DNA of 64,000 nt from Bacillota bacterium (GTDB taxonomy: Bacteria > Bacillota > Clostridia > Christensenellales > SZUA-584): assembly GCA_023406895.1 (NCBI GenBank), contig JAEXTV010000021.1:304279-368278 (forward strand). The letters run 5' to 3'. The notes under the pieces are model-generated. The model did no database searches, was not told where the DNA came from, and was given only the letters and a program-made list of their open reading frames with translations. Below, piece after piece: positions 43,468 through 53,043 of the stretch (position 1 is its first letter; every line of letters starts with the position of its first letter). The translations under genes and the position numbers were made by a program.

Positions 43468-44098
43468 ATTGCCTGTTTATTTGGAGAGCCTTTTTAATAT
43501 TCTCTATTTGAGCACAGCGGTCTTCCTTGGAATCCGTATGCTGCTTAGTGGTGTCTCGGCTCAAAGAACATTATTTGGCATTATGGCACTCATTCTCGTG
43601 TGCGGGGATGCATGTCATCTCATCCCGCGAATTGCCGCGGGTTTTTCCTCCGACCGTCGGCGCTTTGCCCGATCACTCGGTTTTGGCAAAATGATCACAT
43701 CGGTCAGCATGACGCTTTTTTATGTAATTTTATGGCACATCGGCGTTACAGCGTTTTCATTAACGGGGATATGGCACTGGACGCTGGCCGTGTACTCGCT
43801 TGCAGCTTTACGCATTATCATATCTGTTCTCCCGCAAAACAGGTGGAGCTCTGACAGCTCGCCGGCTTCATGGGCTGTTTACCGCAATATACCGTTTGTT
43901 ATGCTGGGCGGTGTTGATTGCGCTCTTTTCTTTTTTAACAGGAGCGCAGCGGGCTTTGAGTATATGTGGCTTGCTATTCTTTTGAGCTTTGCATTTTATC
44001 TGCCGGTTGTGATCTGGTCAAAGAAGTATCCGCCAATCGGGATGCTGATGCTGCCGAAAAGCTGCATTTATATCTGGATCATCACAATGGGACTATAG
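43454..44098 (+). CDS. Seven-helix-like membrane protein, unknown function
   Basis: 214 aa with six to seven hydrophobic segments, for example LYLSTAVFLGIRMLLSG, TLFGIMALILVCGDACHLIP, SMTLFYVILWHIGVTAFSL and MWLAILLSFAFYLPVVIW. Aromatic-rich ends and GDACHLIPR in the second helix look conserved, but I cannot name the family. It overlaps DUF454 and shares its reading direction, so both probably act together in the membrane. Confidence 0.75.
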   Translation: MKTHKLPVYLESLFNILYLSTAVFLGIRMLLSGVSAQRTLFGIMALILVCGDACHLIPRIAAGFSSDRRRFARSLGFGKMITSVSMTLFYVILWHIGVTAFSLTGIWHWTLAVYSLAALRIIISVLPQNRWSSDSSPASWAVYRNIPFVMLGGVDCALFFFNRSAAGFEYMWLAILLSFAFYLPVVIWSKKYPPIGMLMLPKSCIYIWIITMGL

Positions 44099-44146
44099 TG
44101 GTTAGGGAGTCGCAAGAACGCGGTTTTTTTCATGAAGCGTCACACG

Positions 44147-44212
44147 GATAAGGCGCATTTAATTCCCTTCAATAAAAAGGTGGTTGACCAAAGCGCAAAG
44201 ATAGTGAAATAA
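44147..44212 (+). pseudogene. Remnant of a second 2-oxoacid oxidoreductase gamma gene
   Basis: Twenty-one codons (DKAHLIPFNKKVVDQSAKIV plus one residue, then TAA) match the C-terminus of the complete gamma subunit ending at 40981 (KAHLIPVNEKAFDEGAKRVQ), at both protein and nucleotide level. Nothing recognisable as the rest of the gene precedes it. Confidence 0.7.
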
Positions 44213-44294
44213 ACGGCCAGTCATTTACCGTTTTAGGGTTCGTGCTCACCACAAGTTTTAATTTGGATGTATATAATTTCATACTAATATCAGA

Positions 44295-46538
44295 TTACCA
44301 GCTGCCACTTATACCACCGCCGCCGCTGCCGCCTAAACCGCTGCCCCCACCGCCAATGCCGCCAGTACCGCCGCCGTGCGAACTCCCGGTTCTATAATAC
44401 TCGTTCCAATATTTGTACTCAGCATCGTCTTTAATATTTTCGGATGACAACCGACAGCCGATATACCCCAGGCTGCTTGCGATTGCTGAAGCAAATTTAA
44501 CGCTGCTAAACGCTTCTTCATCTGAAAACGCATGAAACCAGCCCGGTTTATCCATCCCGATACCCTCAAATTTCTCCGCCCAACTTTTAGAGGCTCCCAG
44601 CGCGTATGCGTACGGAAGCATATCTACAAAAAGCGACGGATATTCTTCCATGAGAGTAATAAGATCTTGCTTTTCTACCGCAACTAAAAATTCTGAAAAA
44701 CCTGATATCTTGGCATAAATATCTTTTCCGAATTTTGTACGCTTTCGTATGTTGACAAACAACGGCATTAATAATATTGTTGCTGCTGTCGCTATCAATA
44801 TTAAGATAGACGCCTCGTTCACTGTATAACCCATCACAGCGGGAATAATGAAACAAAAGTATACAAAAATCTGCGCACCCGTTGTAAGTATTTTGTTATC
44901 AAGGTATGTTTTTGCATCGAGCAGCTTTTTAACCACAAAAAAGTATATAATAATAACGATTAATAAAAACACGTATGTGGCAATGACTAAATTCTCAAAA
45001 TAAAAATACGGAAAGACGCATTCGTAAAAAAACAAGATGACTGCAAGCAATGAAATTGCTCCCGCCATTTTCTTTATTCTTGCTTTTTTATCTAGCTTAT
45101 GCTTCTTTTTCATAATATCCGCCATCATATAAAGCGGAATCAGCAGCAAAACGCCAAAACCAGCGCCCGCCAGCAGACTAATCAGCACATTGTGTGTGGA
45201 CATAAATATGCTGGTTAAAAGCACAGCCGTTATGGGAATTATCATCAGAAGGCCTATCATGTCCCGGGCGCTGCTCGATGCCATCGTAAACAAGCGTCTT
45301 TGTTTTGAGGTAATGAAATAAGCATTCAATTCATGCTTAACACTTTTCATGGTCTCGCTGAACTCGCCTGCGAGATTTTTTATATCGGCATCTTCCCGAT
45401 TACCGAAAAGGCCGGCGAACAATGTTCTTTCGTAGTATTTATCAGAAACAAGGTTTTTTCGTTTGAGAAGCTTATAGCCTGTATCGGTGTCAGCGATCTC
45501 TATATACCCGCTCTTTGCCCATTGCAGAATCAAAGACATTATGTGCCGATCCTCCACATCGCCTTGCATAATATACCCCGCTTCCGCTGCAGTCATATCT
45601 TCGGTTGGTATATAGAGCGCTGTCTTTCCGGGTCTTTTGTTGACGCCGAATAAAAGCCATAAAACATACCCGGCAGCAACACATACACCGATAATTTTAA
45701 GAATTGTCTCCTCCCACGGATCCAGAGAATATGCCATACCCAACGATCCGTCGGGTAAGATTATTCTGGCCGTTAAATATTCATCACCTTCTATGGGCCT
45801 GAGGGTGCGGCCTGTAATTGTATTGCCGTCTACACTCCATGAAACGTTTTGTGTATCACAGGAATCGACGATTCCAAAAAACTCACCAGCATTTTTCTGC
45901 TGTTCAGAATCCAATCCGCTTGTATCCCACCCATTCATTTCATAAAATGTGGGTATGGTCTTCTCATTGTTTCTTTCCTGCCAACCTTCGTCAAAATCGA
46001 TGATTCCTATTTCTATCGTGTTCATTTTAAGATTTTCAGGCATAGTAATTTCAAAGCTCGCATTTTCGATAGTATCCCATCTGCTGCAATGAAGAAGATT
46101 TCTGAAGAACTCATCGAATCCTGTTAAATGATCGCCACCTAGGCTGCAAGTGTACGAAACGGTATATGTTTTATTGCCGCTGAGCAACCGATCTTCCTCT
46201 CCAATTTTTGCATTGAGAGTGTCGCCGTTTTGTGTGAGCGTGAATTGTTCATTATTAACTTTAAAATCCCTGATCTTATTGATATAAGGTGTTGCTTTCC
46301 ATTTGCCATTTACTTTATGAAGCATCTCTCCCCTGATGGGCAGCTGGTAATCCAATCCATGGCGCTGTTCTTTAAAATTAACAGTAATATTCTCTACCAC
46401 ATAGATGATGTTGTCGGCTTTTAAATGAATATGGATATCATAGTTGAGTATATCGAATGATTCATTAGCAAGCGCCGTATTCCCAAAACAACAAAAAGCG
46501 AAAAGAGCAAGCAAAACAGACACCCATACTTTTTTCAT
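44295..46538 (-). CDS. DUF2207 membrane protein with Gly-rich tail (copy 1)
   Basis: About 747 aa. A signal peptide (KKVWVSVLLALFAFCCFGNT) precedes a large extracellular beta-rich DUF2207 domain (residues about 25-290), one membrane helix, a winged-helix-like cytosolic segment (TAAEAGYIMQGDVEDRHIMS), four to five further helices, a cytosolic region, and a tail of glycine with serine ending GGGGISGSW. The family is annotated in many Firmicutes as predicted membrane protein; role unknown. I chose the ATG at 46538 (GGGG five bases ahead). Tandem paralogue of the gene at 47056, with nearly identical signal peptide and upstream region but well-diverged body. Confidence 0.85.
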   Translation of the reverse strand: MKKVWVSVLLALFAFCCFGNTALANESFDILNYDIHIHLKADNIIYVVENITVNFKEQRHGLDYQLPIRGEMLHKVNGKWKATPYINKIRDFKVNNEQFTLTQNGDTLNAKIGEEDRLLSGNKTYTVSYTCSLGGDHLTGFDEFFRNLLHCSRWDTIENASFEITMPENLKMNTIEIGIIDFDEGWQERNNEKTIPTFYEMNGWDTSGLDSEQQKNAGEFFGIVDSCDTQNVSWSVDGNTITGRTLRPIEGDEYLTARIILPDGSLGMAYSLDPWEETILKIIGVCVAAGYVLWLLFGVNKRPGKTALYIPTEDMTAAEAGYIMQGDVEDRHIMSLILQWAKSGYIEIADTDTGYKLLKRKNLVSDKYYERTLFAGLFGNREDADIKNLAGEFSETMKSVKHELNAYFITSKQRRLFTMASSSARDMIGLLMIIPITAVLLTSIFMSTHNVLISLLAGAGFGVLLLIPLYMMADIMKKKHKLDKKARIKKMAGAISLLAVILFFYECVFPYFYFENLVIATYVFLLIVIIIYFFVVKKLLDAKTYLDNKILTTGAQIFVYFCFIIPAVMGYTVNEASILILIATAATILLMPLFVNIRKRTKFGKDIYAKISGFSEFLVAVEKQDLITLMEEYPSLFVDMLPYAYALGASKSWAEKFEGIGMDKPGWFHAFSDEEAFSSVKFASAIASSLGYIGCRLSSENIKDDAEYKYWNEYYRTGSSHGGGTGGIGGGGSGLGGSGGGGISGSW

Positions 46539-46857
46539 AAATACCCCAACTATAAACATTATATATTTTCTTTTGATTATATCACATATAATGGTATGCA
46601 AGCTATCCATATGCTTTATTAAGCATTATTTTCTTTTATCTTAAGGGTTAGATTGTTAGTTTTCGTATATATTTAATGGATTAAAAGTGTCTGAAAAAAT
46701 GAGATTAAAAGGCTGCTGCGAATGGAACACTTGTTAATTTATATGCAGCTTCATCAGGCTTATGTGATTCAATTTAATCCTCATATCGTTCTGCCGCAAG
46801 AGATTGCCGGTTCATTCCCCGGCAGCCTCTGCGAAGCTTTTCATCTTTATTCAGTTT

Positions 46858-47037
46858 TCAAGAGATATTCATCACAATATTGTCAATCGCGGCCCCCGGC
46901 GGAACCATCGGCAGCACCATCGCATCCTGATCAACCGTGCATTGTATCAGCGACGAGCCGTCGTGCTTCAGCGCCATCTGTATCGCCTGATTATAGCGTT
47001 TCGCATTGTCTACTTTCTGGAAAGCTATTGGGTCCGG
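46858..47037 (-). pseudogene. Truncated copy of the ilvB 3' end
   Basis: On the minus strand about 60 codons, FQKVDNAKRYNQAIQMALKH, then DGSSLIQC and QDAMVLPMVPPGAAIDNIVM, end at the same stop context as ilvB (QDAMVLPMVPPGAAIDNILM). The terminator hairpin downstream of ilvB is also duplicated here (46803-46838). The 5' nine-tenths of the gene are missing; the fragment abuts the end of the second DUF2207 gene. Confidence 0.85.
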
Positions 47038-47055
47038 ATATCATGCAAAATGTGT

Positions 47056-49350
47056 TTACCATCTGCCGCCGATACCGCCCCCTCCGCTGCCGCCAAAACC
47101 ACCGCTGCTCCCGCCAAAGCCGCTGCCAAAACCTCTTCCAACGCCGCTCGATCCAGATGAATTTGGCACAGACGTAAATTGTTTGCTCATTTGCATCATA
47201 CAGCTTTCTATCGCTTTTCCAAGGAGTATACTGCTGACAACCGTTTCGTTGCTGTATGCATTGTACCAGCTTGGCGGTTTCATCTTCACACCTTCAAACT
47301 TCTCTGCCCATTCGTTTATTACTCCCATCACATAAGCAAACGGCAAGATTTCCGCAAAAAGATTGGGGTTTTCATCCGCCAACAAGATGATCCTGTCCTT
47401 TTCGGCTTTTATCATATAATCTCTGAAGCCGGATAACTTGGCATGCAGCTCACTGCCGTATTTGGTACGCTTGGGTGTAATGACGATGAGCGGCAGCATC
47501 ACAATGGTTGCGGTGATGGATAGTATAAGCAGCGTCGAGTTCCCGCCTATCACATATCCCATTACTGCCGGTATAATAAAACAAAATCTCAATATGAGGG
47601 CTGAGGTTTTGTTAATGATTCTGAATTCCATCCCCTCTTTTGCTTTGAATACACTGCCGGCCAAAATCATCATTACAATGATTATCGCGGCCAATATGAC
47701 TAAGCTGCCGGTATTCAGTGAACCGTTATACAAATTTGGTGTCACAAAAAAGTAGCAAACCGCAACCAAAGCCAGCAGCACAAAGGATCCGATAAGCTTT
47801 CTGCACCGCTTTTTTGTCCCAATATTTCGCCAGTCCATTGTGACGCGCACCAGAATTGTCATGGGAATACTGAGCAGCGCACACATACCCGCTGCCGCGA
47901 TAATACTAATTCCAAGATTGTATGTTGAAAAGTAGATGCTTGTCACCAATGTGGCCGTAATGGGAACAACCATCAGTATACAAACCAGCCCACGCACAAA
48001 TCTAGATAGCGATGTAAAGATTTTTCTTTCGTCAGAAAACTCAAAATAACATTTTAACTGCTGTTTGACGTGCTTCATCGTATTGTAAAATTCCTCGTTG
48101 AGGCTGGATAATGTGACTGTGTCAGCATCTTCAAAAAGGCTGTCAAACAAAATTTTTTCATAGTTCTTGTCCGATTCTATAGGCTTCAATTTTGTTATCT
48201 TATAGCCTGACGTATCCTTGTCTGAAATCTTAATATAGCCTTTATCTGCCCAGTAAAGGATCATGGACACCACATCTCTGTCGTCCACACAGCCATCAAA
48301 CACATATCCGATTTCCGCTGGTGTCATGCCTTTTGGCGGGTAAAATTCCACTGTCTGAAACTGCTTTTTATCACGTCCGAACAAAAACCACAATGCATAT
48401 CCCCCAATGACGCAAGCCACAATAATGTTAAACACCGTTGATTCCCAGGCCACAAAGCCTCCGGATGATTGATAATACCCTTGCGGCAGCTCTATCCTCA
48501 GCGTCAAACACTCCCCGCCGCTGATGGGTCTCAATGTGTATCCCGTGATTGTAATTCCTTTTTTCTCCCAGTGAACATTTTCCGTATCACAATCATTGAG
48601 CATGCCAAATGGCGTTTCTATATATTTGTGTCTGTTTTGCAGACCGAAACCATAGGTGTTTTCATTTTCATTTTCGCTTTCCTCATATTCCCATGTACCA
48701 TCCATGTTGAGGTGGTAGTTTTTCATGCTTTCCCGTAATTCAGGATCAATTGTCGGCATCGAATCAGGAAGATACTGCGGCGCAAACAGGCCTTCTTTTG
48801 GTTCCTTTCTGATTAATCCAACCAAAACGGAACTGGCTGAAAATTCAGACGGCATTTGTATTGTAAAACTCGCGTTTTCTATCGAATCACCTTCTTGGCA
48901 GAAAACAAGGTTTCGATAGAACTCATCAAACGAACCAATGCCATCGTCCCCCAGCTTGCACTTATACGAAATCACATAAGTCTTTTTGCCAAGCACCGTC
49001 CAATTTGGATTGCCTATTTTTGCTATAAAATTATTTCCTTCACTGGACAGCTCAAAATCCTTGTTCTCAACTTGAAAATCATAGACAAGATTCGAATACC
49101 CTGCTTTGCACCATTGTCCGTCAATTTTATGTTGAACTTCCCCCCTTACGGGCAGAACATAATAAAACCCATGGCTATCTACTTTATAATCAATCGTAAT
49201 GGTTTCTTTAACGTCTATGATGTTATCTTTCGAAACATTGATAAAAATATCATAGTTGAGTATATCATAGGAGCCATCAGCATGTGCTGTATTCCCAAAA
49301 CAACAAAATGCGAAAAGAGCAAGCAAAACAGACACCCATACTTTTTTCAT
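47056..49350 (-). CDS. DUF2207 membrane protein with Gly-rich tail (copy 2)
   Basis: About 764 aa, same layout as the copy at 44295: signal peptide, extracellular DUF2207 domain, one helix near residue 330 (VFNIIVACVIGGYALWFLFG), a cytosolic segment (TPAEIGYVFDGCVDDRDVVS), further helices, and a glycine-rich tail (FGSGFGGSSGGFGGSGGGG). The extracellular domain is longer, with an acidic insertion (EYEESENENENTYGF) at about 235-250. It follows the ilvB terminator on the same strand. Function unknown; the Gly-rich end could lie in the membrane surface or bind a partner. Confidence 0.85.
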   Translation of the reverse strand: MKKVWVSVLLALFAFCCFGNTAHADGSYDILNYDIFINVSKDNIIDVKETITIDYKVDSHGFYYVLPVRGEVQHKIDGQWCKAGYSNLVYDFQVENKDFELSSEGNNFIAKIGNPNWTVLGKKTYVISYKCKLGDDGIGSFDEFYRNLVFCQEGDSIENASFTIQMPSEFSASSVLVGLIRKEPKEGLFAPQYLPDSMPTIDPELRESMKNYHLNMDGTWEYEESENENENTYGFGLQNRHKYIETPFGMLNDCDTENVHWEKKGITITGYTLRPISGGECLTLRIELPQGYYQSSGGFVAWESTVFNIIVACVIGGYALWFLFGRDKKQFQTVEFYPPKGMTPAEIGYVFDGCVDDRDVVSMILYWADKGYIKISDKDTSGYKITKLKPIESDKNYEKILFDSLFEDADTVTLSSLNEEFYNTMKHVKQQLKCYFEFSDERKIFTSLSRFVRGLVCILMVVPITATLVTSIYFSTYNLGISIIAAAGMCALLSIPMTILVRVTMDWRNIGTKKRCRKLIGSFVLLALVAVCYFFVTPNLYNGSLNTGSLVILAAIIIVMMILAGSVFKAKEGMEFRIINKTSALILRFCFIIPAVMGYVIGGNSTLLILSITATIVMLPLIVITPKRTKYGSELHAKLSGFRDYMIKAEKDRIILLADENPNLFAEILPFAYVMGVINEWAEKFEGVKMKPPSWYNAYSNETVVSSILLGKAIESCMMQMSKQFTSVPNSSGSSGVGRGFGSGFGGSSGGFGGSGGGGIGGRW

Positions 49351-49648
49351 AAATACCCCAACTATAAACATTATATATTTTCATTAGATTATATCACATT
49401 TAATGGTATGCAAGCTATCCATATGCTTTATTAAACATTATTTTCTTTTATCTTAAGAATCAGATTGTTAGTTTTTGTATATGTTGGATGGATGAAAAGT
49501 TTCTAAAAATTTGAGAGTGGAAGGCTGTTGCAAATGTAACGTTTGTTAATTAATAGGCAGCTTCCTTAGGTGTTTGTGATTTCATGTGATCCTCATATCG
49601 TTCTGCCACATGACAGATCCTTCGCTCGTTCAATGACTCAAAATACAG
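49351..49648. other. Upstream region of DUF2207 copy 2
   Basis: No gene. About 150 bp next to the start codon are almost identical to the region upstream of the other DUF2207 copy (46539-46690), including a TATAAT-like element, so this is probably the shared promoter. Confidence 0.55.
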
Positions 49649-49684
49649 GAAAAGAGACTGCCGGTTCATTCCCCGGCAGCCTCT
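49649..49684 (-). terminator. Terminator of the ilv operon
   Basis: AGAGGCTGCCGG pairs with CCGGCAGTCTCT on the minus strand, followed by TTTT; 28 bp after the ilvB stop. Confidence 0.8.
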
Positions 49685-49711
49685 GCGAAGCTTTTCATCT
49701 TTATTCAGTTT

Positions 49712-51367
49712 TCAAGAGATATTCATCAGAATATTATCAATCGCAGCCCCCGGCGGAACCATCGGCAGCACCATCGCATCCTGATTAATCACGCATTGAA
49801 TCAGCGACGGGCCGTCGTGCTTCAGCGCTGCCTGCAGTGCCTGCTTAAAGCTTTCCGCATCGTCCGCTTTCTGCGCGAAGTACCCGAAGCCGCGCGCAAT
49901 CGCACAGAAATCCATCGGCGGCAGCGTGGTTTCGGAATACCGCTTGTTAAAAAGCAGCGTCTGCCACTGGCGCACCATACCGAGCGTGTTGTTGTCAAAA
50001 AGCACCGTGATGACCGGGATGTTGTACCGCATCGTCGTTGCCATCTCATTGAGGTTCATCCTCAGGCACCCGTCGCCTGTGATGTGGATCACCGTTTTTT
50101 CTGGACTTGCCACCTTCGCGCCGATCGCCGCGCCGAGGCCGTAGCCCATTGTGCCGAGGCCGCCCGACGTTAAAAACTTGTTGTGCTTTTTAAACGGATA
50201 GTACTGCGCCGTCCACATCTGGTGCTGGCCCACATCCGTCACGATGATCGTGTCTTCTCCGAGGCTTTCGTTGATAATCTCCATGATCTGCTTTGGAAAA
50301 TGACCATCGGGAATCGACGCTTCGTTCTCCGCTTTCCACTCGTTGACGCTCTTCACCCACTCGGGATGCTGTTTTTTTGGCATGTGCGGATTTAATTCAC
50401 TGAGCGCCGTTTTGATATCCTGAATCACGTGCAGATGCGTCGGAATGTTCTTATTGACCTCAGACGCGTCGATATCGATCTGTATGATCTTCGCGTGAGA
50501 CGCGAACCTGCTCACATCCCCCGTCACCCTGTCGCTGAAGCGCGCGCCGAGCACGAGCAGCAAATCGCAGTTCTGAAACGCCATGTTGCTCGCCTTGGTA
50601 CCGTGCATGCCCACAAGGCCCATGTACAGCGGATGCTTAGACGGAAACGCGCTGACGCCCATCAGTGTGCTTGCCACCGGCGCGTCAATTTTCTCGGCCA
50701 GCTCAAACAGCTCATCGCCCGCGCCCGACAGCACCACGCCGCCCCCCGCAAGAATAACCGGGCGCTGTGCCTTTTCCACAAGCTCTGTGATCTCTTTCGT
50801 GGGAATATCCGAGTACTTGCACGAAATCACATAATTCTCTTCCGGCGCTGTGTATTCGCAAAGCTGCGAAAACAGATCGCTCGTGATATCAATGAGCACC
50901 GGGCCGGGCCGGCCGCAGCGTGCGAACGCGAACGCCTCGCGGAACACATCTGATATGCGCGTGATATCCTTGATCTGATAGTTGTGCTTGGTGATGGGCA
51001 TCGAGACGCCCATGATGTCTACTTCCTGAAAACTGTCAGTACCAAGCAGCGACGCGGGCACATTGCCCGTAATGGCCACAACCGGAATCGAATCCATATA
51101 CGCCGTCGCGAGACCCGTTACTAAATTCGTACAGCCGGGGCCCGAGGTCGCGATGCAGACGCCGACCTTGCCCGTCGCGCGTGCATACCCATCCGCCGCG
51201 TGTGAAGCGCCCTGCTCGTGCGCCGTTTCAATATGCGTGATGGTCGAGCGCTCGTCGTACAGCGCGTCGTATAGCTTGATGACCTTGCCGCCCGGATAAC
51301 CGAAAACGGTATCCACGCCCTCACGCTTAAGGCACTCCATGATAATTTTAACGCCTGTTAATTGCAT
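49712..51367 (-). CDS. ilvB: Acetolactate synthase large subunit
   Basis: 551 aa TPP enzyme making acetolactate and acetohydroxybutyrate. The N-terminal domain has VFGYPGGKVIKLYDAL and the catalytic glutamate in HIETAHEQGASHAADGYARA; the central FAD-type domain follows (IDAPVASTLMGVSAFPSKHP); the C-terminal TPP-binding motif is GDGCLRMNLNEMATTMRYNI, ending in VLFDNN. It is the last gene of the T-box operon and pairs with IlvN, encoded first. A 3' copy persists at 46858. Confidence 0.97.
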   Translation of the reverse strand: MQLTGVKIIMECLKREGVDTVFGYPGGKVIKLYDALYDERSTITHIETAHEQGASHAADGYARATGKVGVCIATSGPGCTNLVTGLATAYMDSIPVVAITGNVPASLLGTDSFQEVDIMGVSMPITKHNYQIKDITRISDVFREAFAFARCGRPGPVLIDITSDLFSQLCEYTAPEENYVISCKYSDIPTKEITELVEKAQRPVILAGGGVVLSGAGDELFELAEKIDAPVASTLMGVSAFPSKHPLYMGLVGMHGTKASNMAFQNCDLLLVLGARFSDRVTGDVSRFASHAKIIQIDIDASEVNKNIPTHLHVIQDIKTALSELNPHMPKKQHPEWVKSVNEWKAENEASIPDGHFPKQIMEIINESLGEDTIIVTDVGQHQMWTAQYYPFKKHNKFLTSGGLGTMGYGLGAAIGAKVASPEKTVIHITGDGCLRMNLNEMATTMRYNIPVITVLFDNNTLGMVRQWQTLLFNKRYSETTLPPMDFCAIARGFGYFAQKADDAESFKQALQAALKHDGPSLIQCVINQDAMVLPMVPPGAAIDNILMNIS

Positions 51368-51380
51368 GAACTCTCCCCCT

Positions 51381-53042
51381 TTATTCCAAAATCGCGCCTT
51401 TGTCCGCCGAGGACACCAACCGCGCGTACCGGTACAGCCACCCGCTCTTCACGCTGAGCTCGCGTTTTTTAAGGGCGCTGAGCCGCTTGTTGATTGTATC
51501 CTGATCCACTTTGAGATTCAGCTTTCTTTCCGGTATATTGATTTCAATCGTATCGCCCTCTTCAATCACGGCGATCACGCCGCCCGCCTGCGCTTCGGGA
51601 GACACATGGCCGATGGCCGCGCCTCGCGTCGCGCCGCTGAAACGCCCATCCGTAATCAGCGCGACGGTTTTATCCATGCCCATGCCCGCAAGCGCGGACG
51701 TGGGGCTCAGCATTTCGCGCATGCCGGGGCCGCCTGAGGGGCCCTCGTACCGAATCACGACGACGTCGCCGTCGTTGATCTTCCTGTCGTATATCGCCTT
51801 GATGGCCGCTTCCTCGCCGTCAAATACGCGTGCAGGGCCGCTGTGCACCATCATCTCGGGCGCCACGGCCGATTGTTTGACCACGCCGCCGTCCGGCGCG
51901 ATGTTGCCGCGCAGTATCGCGATGCCGCCTTCTTTGGAGTACGGCGTGTCAAAGCTCTTGATCACATTCGAATCAAGTATCGCCGCGTTTTTGACCGCCT
52001 CGCCGATTGAGGTGCCCATCACGCACTTTGATTCTTCTTTGATGAGGCCGTGTTTTCTCAGCTCATTGAGCACCGCGTAAACACCGCCCGCCGCGTGCAG
52101 ATCGACGATGTGCGTGCGGCTCGCAGGTGCGAGCTTACAAAGGTTCGGCGTTCTCTTGCTCACCCTATCCACGAGATCAAGGCTCAGCGCAATGCCGCAT
52201 TCGTGCGCGATGGCGGGCAGATGCAGTACCGAGTTGGTGGAGCACCCGAGCGCCATATCGAGCGCAAGCCCGTTGGCAAACGCGTCCGGCGTCATGATAT
52301 CGAGCGGTTTTAAATCCATCTCAAGCAGCTTCATCAGCTGCATGCCGCTCTGCTTGGCATGACGGATGCGTGCCGCGTGTACGGCGGGTATCGTTCCGTT
52401 GCCGCCCATCGCCATGCCGAGCGCTTCGGTCAGGCAGTTCATGCTGTTCGCCGTGAACATGCCGGAGCATGAGCCGCAGCCCGGGCAGACGGAATTCTCG
52501 AGCTTATTAAGGTCTTCCTCATTGCACTTGCCGGCGCTGAACGCGCCGACCGCTTCGAATATCGTGGTCAGGCTCGCGTCCACGCCGTCGAGATCTTTTC
52601 CCGGCAGCATCGGGCCGCCGGAAACGAAAATCGACGGACGATTGAGTCGAGCGGCCGCCATCAGCATGCCGGGCACAATCTTGTCACAGTTCGGCACAAA
52701 CGCGACCGCGTCGAAACCGTGCGCCATCACCATCGATTCGATGGAATCCGCGATCAGCTCACGTGACGCGAGCGAATAACGCATGCCAGCATGCCCCATG
52801 GCGATGCCGTCGCAAACGCCGATGGACGGCACCATGATGGGTGTGCCGCCCGCCATGCGAATGCCGTCGGCCACCGCTTTGGCAATTTTATCGAGATGGA
52901 TATGCCCGGGCACAATCTCGCTCTGCGCCTGAACAATGCCAATCAGCGGGCGCGAGATTTCCTCGTCCGTATACCCCATCGCTTTAAACAAAGACCGGTG
53001 CGGCGCTCTGTCCGCGCCTCTTTTTACACTGTCACTGATCAT
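51381..53042 (-). CDS. ilvD: Dihydroxy-acid dehydratase
   Basis: 553 aa iron-sulfur dehydratase converting dihydroxy acids to 2-oxo acids in valine, leucine and isoleucine synthesis. Cluster and active-site motifs: AFVPNCDKIVPGMLMAAARL, CPGCGSCSGMFTANSMNCLT and DGRFSGATRGAAIGHVSPEA. It lies between leuB (1-bp gap) and ilvB. Confidence 0.98.
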   Translation of the reverse strand: MISDSVKRGADRAPHRSLFKAMGYTDEEISRPLIGIVQAQSEIVPGHIHLDKIAKAVADGIRMAGGTPIMVPSIGVCDGIAMGHAGMRYSLASRELIADSIESMVMAHGFDAVAFVPNCDKIVPGMLMAAARLNRPSIFVSGGPMLPGKDLDGVDASLTTIFEAVGAFSAGKCNEEDLNKLENSVCPGCGSCSGMFTANSMNCLTEALGMAMGGNGTIPAVHAARIRHAKQSGMQLMKLLEMDLKPLDIMTPDAFANGLALDMALGCSTNSVLHLPAIAHECGIALSLDLVDRVSKRTPNLCKLAPASRTHIVDLHAAGGVYAVLNELRKHGLIKEESKCVMGTSIGEAVKNAAILDSNVIKSFDTPYSKEGGIAILRGNIAPDGGVVKQSAVAPEMMVHSGPARVFDGEEAAIKAIYDRKINDGDVVVIRYEGPSGGPGMREMLSPTSALAGMGMDKTVALITDGRFSGATRGAAIGHVSPEAQAGGVIAVIEEGDTIEINIPERKLNLKVDQDTINKRLSALKKRELSVKSGWLYRYARLVSSADKGAILE

Positions 53043-53043
53043 A

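Noticed and set aside
44295..44400. Simple-sequence repeat or CRISPR-like array at the Gly-rich gene ends
   Set aside because: The repeated GGN codons encode the glycine tail of the DUF2207 proteins; there are no regularly spaced identical repeats. No CRISPR array was found anywhere in the window.
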